From contig NC_134137.1 in the NCBI RefSeq assembly GCF_033958435.1, forward strand, positions 245,876,501 through 245,940,500: a stretch of DNA of 64,000 nt. The letters are read 5' to 3'. Within the stretch, counting starts at the first letter, position 1. Each line of letters begins with the position of its first letter. The notes beneath the pieces were generated by a model. That model was not told where the DNA came from. It saw nothing but the letters and a program-made list of their open reading frames with translations, and did no database searches. Positions 11,643 through 22,505 of the stretch are shown piece after piece. The position numbers and the translations under genes were made by a program. This DNA comes from Carettochelys insculpta. Lineage: Eukaryota; Chordata; Testudines; Carettochelyidae.

Positions 11643-12160
11643 CAGTGGTGGGCAACCTGCAGCCATGGGCCTATGCAGCCCATCAGGTCTACACCGGTGG
11701 CCCACAAAACCCCCTGACTGCCCCCTCCACCACACACTTCTTGCACACTGGGGCACCAGAATACCACACTTCCCTGTTCCTCTCTCTCCCTCCCAGCACT
11801 TCTGAAGGTGCGAATTGCCTGATTTCCGCTCCTTCCCCACTCTTCCCTCCCCCTCCCAGAGTTGGAATGCCACAAATCAGCTGTCCATGGCATTCCAGTT
11901 CTGGGAGGGATGGGGACAAATGAGGCGGAATGGAAATAAGGTAATTCACGGCTCCAAAAGTACTGGGAGGGTTGGGGAGGAGCAGATAAGTGTGAGGCTC
12001 CAGTGCCCCGGTCCATGAGAGCCATGTAGAAGAGGGGCCAGACTGAGGGGGTCACAGGACCACAGGTGGAACCCCAGTGGGCTCCAAAGTGCTGCAGCCC
12101 CCTGAGGTGAAGGAGGGCCACACAGGGGGCCCATCCACTATTCAGGGGTTGGCATCACTG
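11643..12160. mobile_element. hAT nonautonomous element with perfect 8-bp target duplication
   Basis: The ends CAGTGGTGGGCAACC and (reverse complement of the right end) CAGTGATGCCAACCCC are imperfect inverted repeats of hAT type. The 8-bp direct repeat GCCCAAAA is at 11635-11642 and at 12161-12168. The element is 518 bp. Overlapping open frames of 60-160 codons on both strands inside it are GC-rich shadows with no recognisable protein. An 8-bp duplication is diagnostic for hAT. Confidence 0.9.
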
Positions 12161-12864
12161 GCCCAAAACACATAAAAGAGAGCTTGTCTGTTATGGACCC
12201 TGATGGTAGTGACATGGAAAGCTACCACCTGCCATGGGGTGCTGAAAAATGGGAGCTAAGCATGTAATACCAGGGGGTTGGGACCTAACAATTTAGTTTG
12301 AAACAAGGAAACAATTCAGTAAACAAAGGAAAAGTCCTTGTGCTCAGTTCAGACATTTGTCCAAAGGATTAGAAATTATGCGTAAATAACTTGCCAGTTT
12401 GAGACAAAAAACGTTAGGCTGATCTACCAGCTACCACTAATGGTGTCGAGCAAAGAACCGTAGTGGGAAATAGGACAGTGGAAATTATGCATCCAAGCTT
12501 TAGCGCCCACATCTACTACTGAAACACTGCAGCCAAACTTTCTTGCCCCACATAGGCAAAGCATCCTGACCATTCTAGACCGAATCACTGTAGTTCTCTG
12601 CACAGAAATCAGGGCAGGCTGTAGCTGGGCAACTGCCCTGGATCTCAGACCAGGCATTTTGCAAACTGTAATTCAGACAAGGTTTGAGCCTTCATGCTGA
12701 CCTCAAGGAAGTTATGCCATTGTCTTGCATGGGAGCAAGAACAGGGTTACTGTGGGCTTTTATTGGTGATAGTCTTGTGTAATTCTGTAGGCATGGAACA
12801 AAAGAGTATTTTTTTTCTTTTGAATGAGCAACTAGAAAAAAATGGGGGGGGATGCTCAGCCCTA

Positions 12865-13070
12865 ATAGTAATACCTAGCTCTTATACACTGTAATCAGTT
12901 GCTCACAAATCAGTTTACAAAGGAGGCCAATACCCATTTTAAAGCTGGGGAAAGTGATACACAGAGCAGTGAGGTGACTTGCCTATGGTCACCGCAGAGG
13001 AAAAGTCAGGCATAGAACCCCTGGCTTCTAGGGGACTGTCTCATGTGCTAACTTCTAGATCGTTTTCCCC
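12865..13070 (-). mobile_element. MIR-like CORE-SINE fragment
   Basis: The plus strand reads ATACCTAGCTCTTATACACT at the left and then CCCATTTTAAAGCTGGGGAAA, GAGGTGACTTGCCTATGGTCAC and CATAGAACCCCTGGCTTCTAG. These are the complement of MIR's tail and central parts, in the right order. Confidence 0.75.
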
Positions 13071-13869
13071 TCCCAAGAAGACCTAGCTGATGTATATATC
13101 TACTTAGTATTAGGACCAGTAATAATAAACATTATCAGTTGTCATCTTGATAAAAGTGAGTGAGTAGATGCTGGATGAAATCCTGGCTGCAATGAGGTCA
13201 ATGGCAAAACTCCTACTGTCTAGGCTGATATATTTTAATCAGAATTCTGCAAACTGGGTTATGGTGGAACTATTCTGGGGAGGTAGAAAAAACAATTTCA
13301 CTAAAAAAAGGTAGTGGGTTGAGAGCCAAAAAGTCTGTCCTGTAAATAGCTATGTAGGCACAAAAATAAAAATTAAAAAAAGAAAATATGCTACATAAAA
13401 CTTTTCAAAATCCTTGGTGTGCATATGTGCATTTGCCCTTTCTGAAGTTCAGTACTTCATCTGCTAAATGTGTAATTTTAAACTACCAAAAGCAATTAAA
13501 CTATGTTGAGAATTAATTTCCTGCCAAATGTATTTATTTATTTTAAATAGAAATGATTTGGGAAGGACAGAAGCATGAGCAGCTGGTAACATTCTCTTGA
13601 TTAGGTTTTTTCCCCCTGCATTTCTAATAATGAATTCAAAAATGATTTTAGCACTTTTAAAATTACTTTTTAACAGATTATGTGTAGGTAAAGCTTTGTA
13701 TTTTACAAAAATCCTGGAGCCCAGATGTAATAAAGGAAAAAAAGCAGGGAGAGGGAGAAATGAGAGAGAAGAGAACAAATAAGTACTGGGCAAAGAAAGA
13801 GACATTGAGGCATGAGAAAGTGAGATAAAGGAAGAATATAGCAAGCACAGTTGCCGTGTTACAGAAATA

Positions 13870-14195
13870 CAGGCTGAATTTCTCTAATCTGGAACTCTCT
13901 CATCCAGCAATATCCATAATCTGGCATGATTTTAGTTAGCTGGGTGACCACTTATCATGGGTGTGGCTAAGTTTCCTGTGGGCTCATAAAATTTGTTTCC
14001 AGCCACCAATCCTGGCTCTCAGTGTTCTGTGCTGTTGTTTAGCTGTAATTTACCCCTAAATGTCTTCTGACAGCCAAATGAGGAATGGAAGTGTTGATAA
14101 TGTGCTAAAAAATGTTGACCTCCTGCGGTCTGGCAAATTCTCTCATCCAGCACCCATGAGGTCGCGAGGGTGCCAGATTAGAAAGATTCAAACTG
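13870..14195. mobile_element. TA-flanked mariner/pogo-like nonautonomous element
   Basis: The left end CAGGCTGAATTTCTCTAATCTGG and the right end CCAGATTAGAAAGATTCAAACTG are inverted repeats of about 23 bp with a few mismatches. TA precedes (13868-13869) and follows (14196-14197). The inner copies of 'TCTCATCCAGCA' near both ends repeat the same theme. It is 326 bp with no transposase. TA duplication and CAG... ends fit the Tc1/mariner-pogo superfamily. Confidence 0.8.
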
Positions 14196-14197
14196 TA

Positions 14198-14989
14198 TTT
14201 TGAATGGTGGCTGCTTCATAACAATAATTTAGTTATATACTATAACCCTTCCATATACTGAAGTCTAAAATTAAAATTGTCTACAATTAAAATTAAGTCT
14301 AAAATTAAAGACCAAGATCAGATTCACAGCTAATGTAAATTGGTTTAACCTCATTGACTTCAATGGCACCTTGCAGATTTAAATCACCCAAGGATCTGAC
14401 CCCAAGAATCAAATGCAATGCTGGCATGCACTGCATGTAGAAAGTCACCAGAAAGCTCACATCAACTAGTGGAATTACAGAATGAAAGTTTCCCTAGTCC
14501 TATTTAACTTCCTTCACCCTAAACAAGAAATGGAGTGCTACAGAATCTATCCATTGCAAGAGTCTTAAAGGTGCATTCTGAACAGGGGCCTTGGGGCCAG
14601 GGAGCATTGATGCAATACTTATCTTGCAGGTGCCTTAACCCAGCTAGGACCCAACCTTGAGGACTCTGTGTGAGGAGGCTTAGAGGCAGAACCCTGGTGC
14701 ACATTAAAGCTGTTTTAGAAAGAAGTATGTGACCATGGTCTTCAGTTTGCTGAAGTTCAGAGCGCTTCAGAGAGTACTCCAGCTACGTCTGTTAGCTTGC
14801 TCTGGTTATTCCATGAATCTTCTATTCAAAGGATGTCCACGTTCAATTTTTTTTTTTCAAATCTCATTTAGCTATTTGGGGAAAAGATTGTCTTTTGGTT
14901 CAGTGTTTCTCCAGTATCTGGTATGCGTTCATGACTAGGCTCCTAGGCACTACCCCAAATAGCAATAATTCATTACGACATATTCTAAA
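14198..14989. other. No gene recognised
   Basis: Nearly 800 bases of unassigned DNA between a mariner-like element and a PLE tail. No open frame longer than about 70 codons; no repeat I can name. Confidence 0.45.
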
Positions 14990-14995
14990 CAATTA

Positions 14996-15106
14996 TCAAA
15001 ACAAAAAGCAGTCAAGTAGCACTTTAAAGACTAGCAAAATAGTTTATTAGGTGAGCTTTCGTGGGACAGACCCACTTCTTCAGACCATAGCCAGACCAGA
15101 ACAATT
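14996..15106 (-). mobile_element. Penelope-like element 3' tail fragment
   Basis: The plus strand reads AAAAGCAGTCAAGTAGCACT, TTAAAGACTAGCAAAATAG, GAGCTTTCGTGGGACAGACC and CACTTCTTCAGACCATAGCC. This is the same 3' tail as in the PLE at 25455, in the same orientation. The PLE sequence stops near 15106, where other sequence begins. A hammerhead-like core lies inside (see next entry). Confidence 0.83.
15053..15083 (-). ncRNA. Hammerhead-ribozyme-like core in PLE tail
   Basis: Read on the minus strand: CTGAAGA (15077-15083), then A plus a stem GTGGG/CCCAC with loop TCTGT (15061-15076), then GAAA (15057-15060). In hammerheads the conserved strands are CUGAUGA and GAAA. The one difference here, A for U, is at position 7, the most tolerant position of the core. 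Hammerhead motifs are known in the terminal repeats of Penelope-like elements. Stem III and stem I pairing are weak in this copy, so activity is doubtful. Confidence 0.55.
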
Positions 15107-15305
15107 ATGTTTATGTCTAGACTGCAGGCATCTGTCAGGACACCAGAGGTCTCCCAACAGAAATCTGCTACGTCCAAACAATGCATCTGCTTTTCTGAGA
15201 CCACTCTTGGAAAAGCGGGCGCATTCTGCTGACGTCCCTGATATACCCCGTGCCATGAGGCAGAAGGGATGTGTTGGCAGAGGGGCTTTTCCCAACATTT
15301 CTAGT
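15107..15305. mobile_element. Probable MITE fragment
   Basis: It starts at TTATGTCTAGACTGCAGGCATCTGTCAGGAC. It holds GGCAGAAGGGATG and GGGGCTTTTCCC blocks reminiscent of the TGTCAACA-type MITEs. No matching right end was found. Low confidence. Confidence 0.35.
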
Positions 15306-18184
15306 TCTGTCTACTTGCGACACACAAAGCCCCAGCATTTTCAGTCAGCTGCCTTGGGAAACCCCTCGGCCCATATAACATGTCCTCTGGTTTGGCATGT
15401 GACCTACTTCCTTGTGTTTTGGTTTCCATTGTTTCCAGCTATCTTACTCTATAAAGTAGCTTAATTACACCTTATATTTATCTGGAATGAAGTATGATTA
15501 ATATGCCCATTTGCCTCAACAAGGTCTATATGCCTATAGATCAAAGATACATCTGCTTGTAGCCTCCAACACCCTCCCTCACAGCAATGTGATATTAGTT
15601 GAGGTCAAGAAAAATGTTAATTGCTACTTTGTTCATAATCTAACCAAACAAATTAGATTAAGGCCAATAATAAAGGTTATAGCCCCTCAGATCATCTCCT
15701 AGATATATATTTAGATGCCATATTTTCCTTACCTCTGTCGTCCTTTACAGTTTTATGGTGCCATTACTGGCTGACAACTGCAGCTACTTTGTAAACTTCC
15801 TGGGAGTAATCGTCACAATGATTTCACTTCAGCTACTTCCAAAACGAAACAAAGGAAGGGTAATAACTAGGAGTGTACTAAGGAACGGTCTCAGCCAGTC
15901 AGGGTGAAGTGTTTCTTTTTGGGTACTGAAGCATAACCATAGATCCATATAGTTCAGTTCCCTGAGTTCTGATCTGCTCAGTAATTTTGCTGCTGTATGG
16001 CAGGTGAACTCCAGTGCTCTGACATCTTTAACAGCCATCCAGAGCACAAAGATTTATTATTTTTATGGGACTGGAAATCTGCACATCTAATCTGTATATC
16101 AATTGGCTGCTACACACCCTCTTCTCTGATTGGCTCTGGAGTGCAATAGCTTATACTGTTTAGCCAGCAACAAAAAATGCAGGCTCAGCTTCCTATGCCA
16201 GTCAGCTGAAGTAGGAAATGCCAAAAATTACATGAAAGAGAAGATGATGGGAGAAAAACCACCCAGCAAGTGAGCTGTAAAACTGCTAGGAGGAAAAGGT
16301 TTTTTATAAAGAGTCTAACCTTCTGCATCATTTCTCCCCTTCCTAGTGTATGCAAAATTCTGTGGACCAATCTTGCTCTAAGTGAAGCCATCAAGAATTT
16401 TGCCACTATCCCTTCATTCCCTGGATGCCTGAAGGGCTCTTTTATGTTGGGACAATCCCAGCATCTCCCTCTCAGTACAACTCAAAAAAAAAAAGTGGGT
16501 TCTAAGGCAAGTAATGTATCTGGGGTTGGCTGTGCCTAACTGTGTTCTCATCCCTTGAGCTGCGGTGCCCAGGGGTTGTATACTCTAAATGGCACTTTAT
16601 GGGCATCCTCACTTTAGTCCCATAAACAGCTGGGCAGGGAGTTATTATTTCATGGCTATGGAGTGCTTCCCTTCTCACTCTGAAAATGGATGTTGGTGAC
16701 TGTGGCCTGTCTGTTTCTGTATTTATAAGGCCTTCTGGCTGTAATTTAAAGTAGCCTAGTGCAGCATTAAGAAAAATAGGCCAGATATGGGTTCTTGCCA
16801 TCATCTGTCCATCACCTCCTGTTTCCTAGACCACATCTCTTTCCCCTTCTTCAACAGCTCCTGTTTTGACTACCCTGAGTGAGAGCAGGTATATGGTTTA
16901 AGCCAGTCAGAGTATTTTCTTGGTGCAATCTGTTTATTGACAAAATGTACAGAAGGGGTGAAATCCTGGTGCCACTAAAGTCAAAATTCCCATTGACTTC
17001 GGTGGGACCAGAACATCACCCTGTATATCTTCCTCCATGGCTTTTCAATATAAATCTGCTGAGCCACCTTCTATGTTGGCAAGTGGCATCAAGTTCTTAG
17101 ATCCCTATGTAAGCAATTCCAGAATAATGACTAGTATATTTGGATTAAATTCTTTCAAACCCAATTCTTTACCTTCTTTCTGAGCTTGTCTATAGCAGAA
17201 CCCCCAAAATAAAGATTTTATAAAAGTAAATAAGCAAAACTAAACATTATGGGAGCCTTATCATTAATGGTAATTTCTGCTCATTTGCAGAAAAACAAAT
17301 GTGTCCAATAAATGCATCTAAGAGAGTATAGATCCCTAATTGAAATCCACCCTAGACACAACCACTCTTCAGTCAAAGTCATGCTTCAAGCCCTTTGTTA
17401 CCAGAATGACAAAATCTTCCCATGTGGCCTGCCTAATATTACCATAAATGACCCTTTTAAGTTTGACTGACAGCTCAGGCCACTTCTCCTTTGATTATAA
17501 ATGAGGTAAAATGTTTGCATATAGAATGGATAATCTATTGAAGGTCTCTCAGCAGGCACTTCCGGGTATTTCCCCCAGAAGAAGTGACAAATCAGGTGTG
17601 AAAGAAACAAAGAATTAATAGCCTCAGAGAGTAAGGACTAAAGGCGGAATTAATCTACCTCTTAATTCATCCGTAGGAACTCTTACGATGTGTAAGATAC
17701 CAGAGGCTTTTATTGAGGCTTTTACTCCATACACAATGGAGTTTCTGATTTAATAATACCAGTACAACCCCAGTGATATTAGATCTTTCCATAAAATCAG
17801 ATCTCTGGGCAATACTGTTAACTGAAATAAGAAAAATATCAGGAAAATGTTGTGTGTTCTGTTACATAATATAAACAATACACTACATGACTACCTTCTT
17901 CTCTGGCTAACTCAGGAGTGCAACATCATACACTGTTCTATAAACAACACACTATTTTAAATATTTTTGCACTAGATAAGATGCATATTAAGGCCCCAAT
18001 CCTACAAGTGCTCACATTCATGCTAAAAGTTGGTTACGTGTATAGTCCGTTGACTTCAGTAAACATATGAGTAACGTTCAACAAAGACTGAAAAAACAGG
18101 GATTGTTTTAGGCTTAGAAAGGAGGTGAATAAATGGGTATACAAATGTATATGAAGTAGTGATTGCCACAGGGAAGATAATGAT
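15306..18184. other. No gene recognised
   Basis: Almost 3 kb of AT-rich sequence. One dispersed repeat at about 16895-17010 also occurs at 20210-20325 (listed separately). No supported coding region or RNA gene. Confidence 0.5.
16895..17010. repeat. Unnamed dispersed repeat, copy 1
   Basis: GTCAGAGTATTTTCTTGGTG, TGTTTATTGACAAAATG, GGTGCCACTAAAGTC, CCCATTGACTTC and CCAGAACATCACCC occur here. They recur in the same order and orientation at 20210-20325 with roughly 85% identity by eye. I do not recognise the family. Confidence 0.65.
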
Positions 18185-18400
18185 ACCTAGCTCTTATTTA
18201 GCACTTGTCATCAGCAGATTGCAAAGTGCTTTACAAAGGATGGCAGTTTCATTATTCCCATTTTACAGACATGGAAGCTGAGTAACTGAGAGGGAAAGTA
18301 ACTTGTCTAAGCTCACTCAGCAGGTCAATGATAAAGGGAGAATCAGAACCCAGATCTCCTGAATCCTTGTCTATGACTTTAACCACACAACTTTCCCTCT
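18185..18400 (-). mobile_element. MIR-like CORE-SINE
   Basis: The plus strand has GATACCTAGCTCTTATTTAG, AAGTGCTTTACAAAGG, CCCATTTTACAGACATGGAA, CTTGTCTAAGCTCAC and GAACCCAGATCTCCTGA. These are the complement of MIR from its tail to near its 5' part, and make the most complete MIR in the window. Confidence 0.82.
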
Positions 18401-18639
18401 TATAATATGTAAACAAGGAGTCATTCAATGAAACTGAAAGGGAGCATATTCAAAGTAATACACAGAAATATTTTTCACTCGTGTCTTACATATGATACTC
18501 CAGTGAATAAAATAAGTAGGATATTTGGGTTTTTCATAATTGCATCATATTGTTGTTTCCTAGTTGTGATTTACTATATGCCCAATCCCTTTCAGCAGTA
18601 CTACCCCACCTACCATGTTGTTTCCTATTTTGTGGCTCT

Positions 18640-20145
18640 GCATTTGCTTTTTCCTTCCTAAGTGAAGTACTTTGCTCATGTCTTTATTGAATTTCATTCA
18701 GCTGATTTCAGACCAATCCTCCAATTCGTTACATCCTTGTGAAGTGCTTACAATCCCTTCTAGGCTGGTCTCATCCACAAAAGTGATAAGCACAGTCTCC
18801 ACTTCATTATCCAAGTCTTTGATGAAAATATTGAATTAGCACTACCCAGGATTGACCCTTTCAGGACAATACCAGATACATCAATTAATGAACCATTGAT
18901 ATGTACTATTTGAGTACGGTCTTTCAACAAGTTGTGCACCCACATTATAGTAATTTTACCTGGACACATTTCTCTACTTTGCTAATGAGAACATCATATG
19001 GGACCATGTCAAAAGCCTTACTAAAATCAAGATATATCACATCTAATGCTTCTCCACATCTGTTAGGCCATTGACTGTCAAAGAAGGCAAGTATGTTCCT
19101 TTGGAATGATTTGTTCTTGACAAATGCTGGCTATTCCTTAAAAGTCCTATTATCCTCTAGCTGCTTACAAATGGTTTAATAATTTGTTCCAATACCTTTC
19201 CAGATATCAAATGCAGGCTGTGTGGACTATAATTCCCTGGGTCCTCTTTGTTCCCCCTTTTAAAGACATTTTTACCCTTCTCCAGTCCTGGAGGACCTAC
19301 ATGAGTTGTTGAAGATAATTGCTAATCGTTCCGAGATTGCTTCAGTACCTTAGGATGAATTTCATCAGACCCTACTGACTTGAATACTTCTAACTTATCT
19401 AAATGTTCTTTAACCTGTTCTGTCCCAATTTCGGCTTCTGTTCCATCTCCCTACATCTAAACTACAACAATCTTTCAAAAGAAGTTCTTCAGGAAGATCT
19501 CTTCTGAAAAACTTCTTTCGAAAGAGTGTGTCCACACACAAAAAAGTAGATCGAAAAAATTGAGTTGATCTTTCGATAGAAAGTGTCCACACAGCCCCCA
19601 CTCTTTTGAAAGAACAGGCCAGGGATTGAAAAATCCAATGCCACAAGGACTGCTCTTTCGAAAAAAAGGGCCCATGGAGCATCTACGCACACTTTTTTTT
19701 TTTTTGAAAGAAGGCACTCATCCTGATCCAGGAGCGGAGGAAGGCTTCTGGAAGAAGAGCCGCGTTCTTTTAATTTCAGATGGAAAGAGCACATTTTATG
19801 TGTAGATGCACCACATGTTCTTTCAAAAAAGGACCAGATCTTCTGAAAGAACTTGCTAGCGTAAATGCAGCCATGGTGTTTAATATCTGCCCGTCATTAA
19901 TCTTTATAAAGGGGGCTGAAACAAAATAGGCAGTAAAAATTGTACCCTTCTTCAGTTATTAGCTCTCATTCCCGTTAAATAGAGGACCTACACTTTTTTA
20001 TTTTTTTTGTCTTTCTCTTAATTAAATAACTTTTTACGGCCTTCTATGCTCCTTTCTGTGTGTAACATATTTTGTGCCTTAGCCTTTCTAATTTTATCCC
20101 AACATGCTTGTAGGGACAAAAATCATAACCTTATTGTTGTTGCCC
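18640..20145 (-). mobile_element. Ancient CR1 LINE, split by a MITE
   Basis: The minus-strand translation contains RT fragments such as WVHNLLKDRTQIVHINGS followed by VLKGSILGS (18760-18969; compare W..WL..R.Q.V.VNG and GVPQGSVLG). The plus strand reads 'GACCATGTCAAAAGCCTTAC', complementary to the KAFDxV region. RT homology runs 18640-19448. The LINE continues after the MITE from 19873 to about 20145 with CGGCCTTCTATGCTCC and TTAGCCTTTCTAATTTTATC. Many stops and frameshifts; old. Confidence 0.8.
19449..19872. mobile_element. MITE (TTTCGAAAGA family) inserted in CR1
   Basis: The left end CCCTACATCTAAACTAC faces the right end GCTAGCGTAAATGCAGCC. Inside are repeated CTTTCGAAAGA-type palindromes and GTGTCCACACA motifs. 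It is homologous throughout to the element at 38580-39003 (shared GGGCCAGG, GGACTGCTCTTT, GGCTTC and AACTTGCTAG blocks). About 424 bp, noncoding. The surrounding CR1 is continuous across it, so the MITE is younger. Confidence 0.8.
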
Positions 20146-20209
20146 CTCTGGCTGAAATTTATGGAGTTCAGGATGGTTTTCAGTTGAATTAGAAGTTGGT
20201 GATGTGGAG

Positions 20210-20325
20210 TCAGAGTATTTTTTTAGTGCAGTCTGTTTATTGACAAAATGCAGAATCCTAGTGTCATTAAAGTCACAGTCAAAATCCCAATGACTTCAAT
20301 GGGGCCAGAACATCACCCAACAATT
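20210..20325. repeat. Unnamed dispersed repeat, copy 2
   Basis: GTCAGAGTATTTTTTTAGTG, CTGTTTATTGACAAAATG, GTGTCATTAAAGTC and CCAGAACATCACCC match the copy at 16895-17010. Same orientation. Confidence 0.65.
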
Positions 20326-21244
20326 TTTGTTTCACTGGACAGTGGAAGCTACAAACAGCCTGTGTTTAAAAGAGAGAAGTCACTAGGGGTTCCCTGAAAA
20401 AAGACCTGCTTCCCCCAAAGGAGAATTAAAGCAAGTCAAGTGGGCCCTGTCTTATGAAAGCTGCTGCTCCCAGTTTATGATAGATCTCCCCAACTTTTCC
20501 AGACACACTTTAACTACCGAAAACAACTCACAGGCAGTTCCCTTTTTTACAGAAATACCAAGTAAGCCACTCCAGCCCTATGCCAAGAAGCTGTGTCTGT
20601 TGGGTTCTGCTTCTCCTCACTCTACATCTCCACATCCCTTAGGCTGGCCAGGGGAACCAGGATCATTAGTCTCACAGTACTCCTTTAACAGCCCCTGCTT
20701 GTATCCATCCATTCCAAACAGAGCTTACTCTGTCTTGGCAGCCCATAAGGGTGGGCTAGTACATTAACACATGCATTGCAGTAGTTGTGGTCATGTTGCA
20801 TTGCATAAATCCGATGCTAGACATTGTTCAGAGACATGACCATGCCCATTCCACTAAGGCCTGTTGGCATACACCCAAAGTTGTACTGCTATAACTAAAG
20901 GTTTTCTTTTATATGCCTTTAGTTACATGGCCAAGGTCTCCCAGGATACACCATCACGCCCCTTCAAGAGGAGATACCATAGTACATCATCACAGCTGCA
21001 GTCTGAACAACCAGCCCTACCTATTGAACTAAACGGAAGCATGAAATACCACAGGAGCATTTTGGAATCAAAATATTTGGGAGTTTGGCTCAAATACTTT
21101 GGTGTATGATTTTTTGCCAAAAACATGTAATGGGTGGAAAAGATAATTTTCCCATCATCAGGTTTTATTGGTTTAGGTTACCAACATAAGCCAGGTGCAA
21201 ATAAATATAAAAGGGCCCAAAAGGAAAGATGCAGCAGTTCAACT
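20326..21244. other. No gene recognised
   Basis: About 900 bases without a supported feature. Open frames of up to 96 codons have no recognisable domain. Confidence 0.45.
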
Positions 21245-21440
21245 ATTCTTTTAAAAGAGAGAAAACCGTGCTAGTCTATATACTATCAAAACAAAAAAAG
21301 CAGTAAAGTAGCACTTTAAAGACTAACAAAACAATTTATTTTTGTTTAAAAAATAAATTATTCTTGTTTTGTTTTGTTTTGCTTAAAATAATTATTTTGT
21401 TAGTCTTTAAAGTGCTACTTTACTGCTTTTTTATTTTTTT
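21245..21440. repeat. PLE-tail inverted repeat (hairpin)
   Basis: AAAGCAGTAAAGTAGCACTT followed by TAAAGACTAACAAAACAATT at 21298-21340 is repeated in inverted orientation at 21386-21432 (AATTATTTTGTTAGTC, TTTAAAGTGCTACTTTACTG). The centre is A/T-rich. Both arms are the extreme 3' tail of the PLE family seen at 25455. No hammerhead core is present in either arm, because the arms are too short. Confidence 0.8.
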
Positions 21441-22188
21441 AAAACTGAGTTAAACCACTGCAACTTCTGTGTGTAGACAAGCCCTAAACCAGGTAGTGTA
21501 GGTTCCCAATAATGCCCTGTTTTCTATGCCTGGAAAAGGAGACCAACAGGATTTTAAGAAGACATAGCAAATATTTCACTCACCAGGCTATGATGTCTCG
21601 TTGCACTGGACAGCCTGGGACTAAGCCAACAAGAGCATAGAATGAGCCCCACCTGAGGAGGAATCAAGCAATTCCCCATAATGAGCAGAAAGTAATTGTA
21701 GTGAAGGGAGACAGATAGGAGTGTGTGGGAGTGGTGATGGAGCTGGTATGAGAGGCAGGCATGCACACAGTCAGAGCAGGCAAGCTTGCGGGGAGACCCT
21801 GACCAGACAGGCAAGAGGCTGAGGTCTCTGTTCTGGGACTTGGAGGCACCCTGCTTAAGCAGGGAAGAGACGGAGGGAGCCACAGAAGAACTGAAGTGGC
21901 CCAGTGAAAACTGTAGTAGGGATAAAGGAGCAGGCTTAGCTGTGCAGTACAGGCCCTAGTCTGGACCCTACAGTCAAGAGTGAAACTGTGTTTCCCTACT
22001 GACCCTGAGGAAAGAGCTGTGCAAACTCATAGAAGTTATGATGCCTACTAAGGGGCCTGTCGGATAGGGTAGGAGGAGTTGGTTTGTGTTCATGATATTT
22101 GTGCTGCTGAAAGGGTAAAGAATTACGACAATGACCTGACTGAGCAAAGAAACCACCACTACACTGGAGTGACTGTCTAGTCCAGTGA
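21441..22188. other. No gene recognised
   Basis: Unassigned DNA. Open frames of about 110 codons on the minus strand (21554-21883) show no domain. Confidence 0.4.
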
Positions 22189-22505
22189 GGCTATGCTTAC
22201 ATGGCCACGTTATTTCAAAATAACTCTGGCATTGTCTAAATGGCGCACATGCTATTTTGAAATAAATGCAAAATAATGCGTGCATTATTTTGATTGTGGT
22301 GAACCTCATTCCCTGAGTAATAACACCTATTTCGAAGTAGGCCATAATGGATTCCATTGGCGCTATTTGGAAATAGCACTATGGACCAGGAATGCTATGT
22401 TGAAATGCATTTTGTCTTTGGTTGTGTTATTTCAAATTAAGATATTTCAAAATATCCATTTCAAAATCTTTTATTTTGAAATCGGGCTGTCGTGTAGACG
22501 GAGTC
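22189..22505. mobile_element. MITE (TATTTTGAAATA family), copy 1
   Basis: The left end GGCTATGCTTACATGG follows TGA (22186-22188); the right end CGTGTAGACGGAGTC is followed by TAA. It contains repeated TATTTTGAAATA / TATTTCAAAATA palindromes. It is homologous along its length to 24622-24964 (shared GGTGAACCTCATT, CTGAGTAATAACACC and AATGCATTTTGT blocks). Noncoding, about 317 bp. Confidence 0.82.

Noticed and set aside
11583..12134. Overlapping open frames of up to 163 codons
   Set aside because: They lie inside and across the ends of a nonautonomous hAT element with a clear 8-bp duplication, and show no transposase motif.
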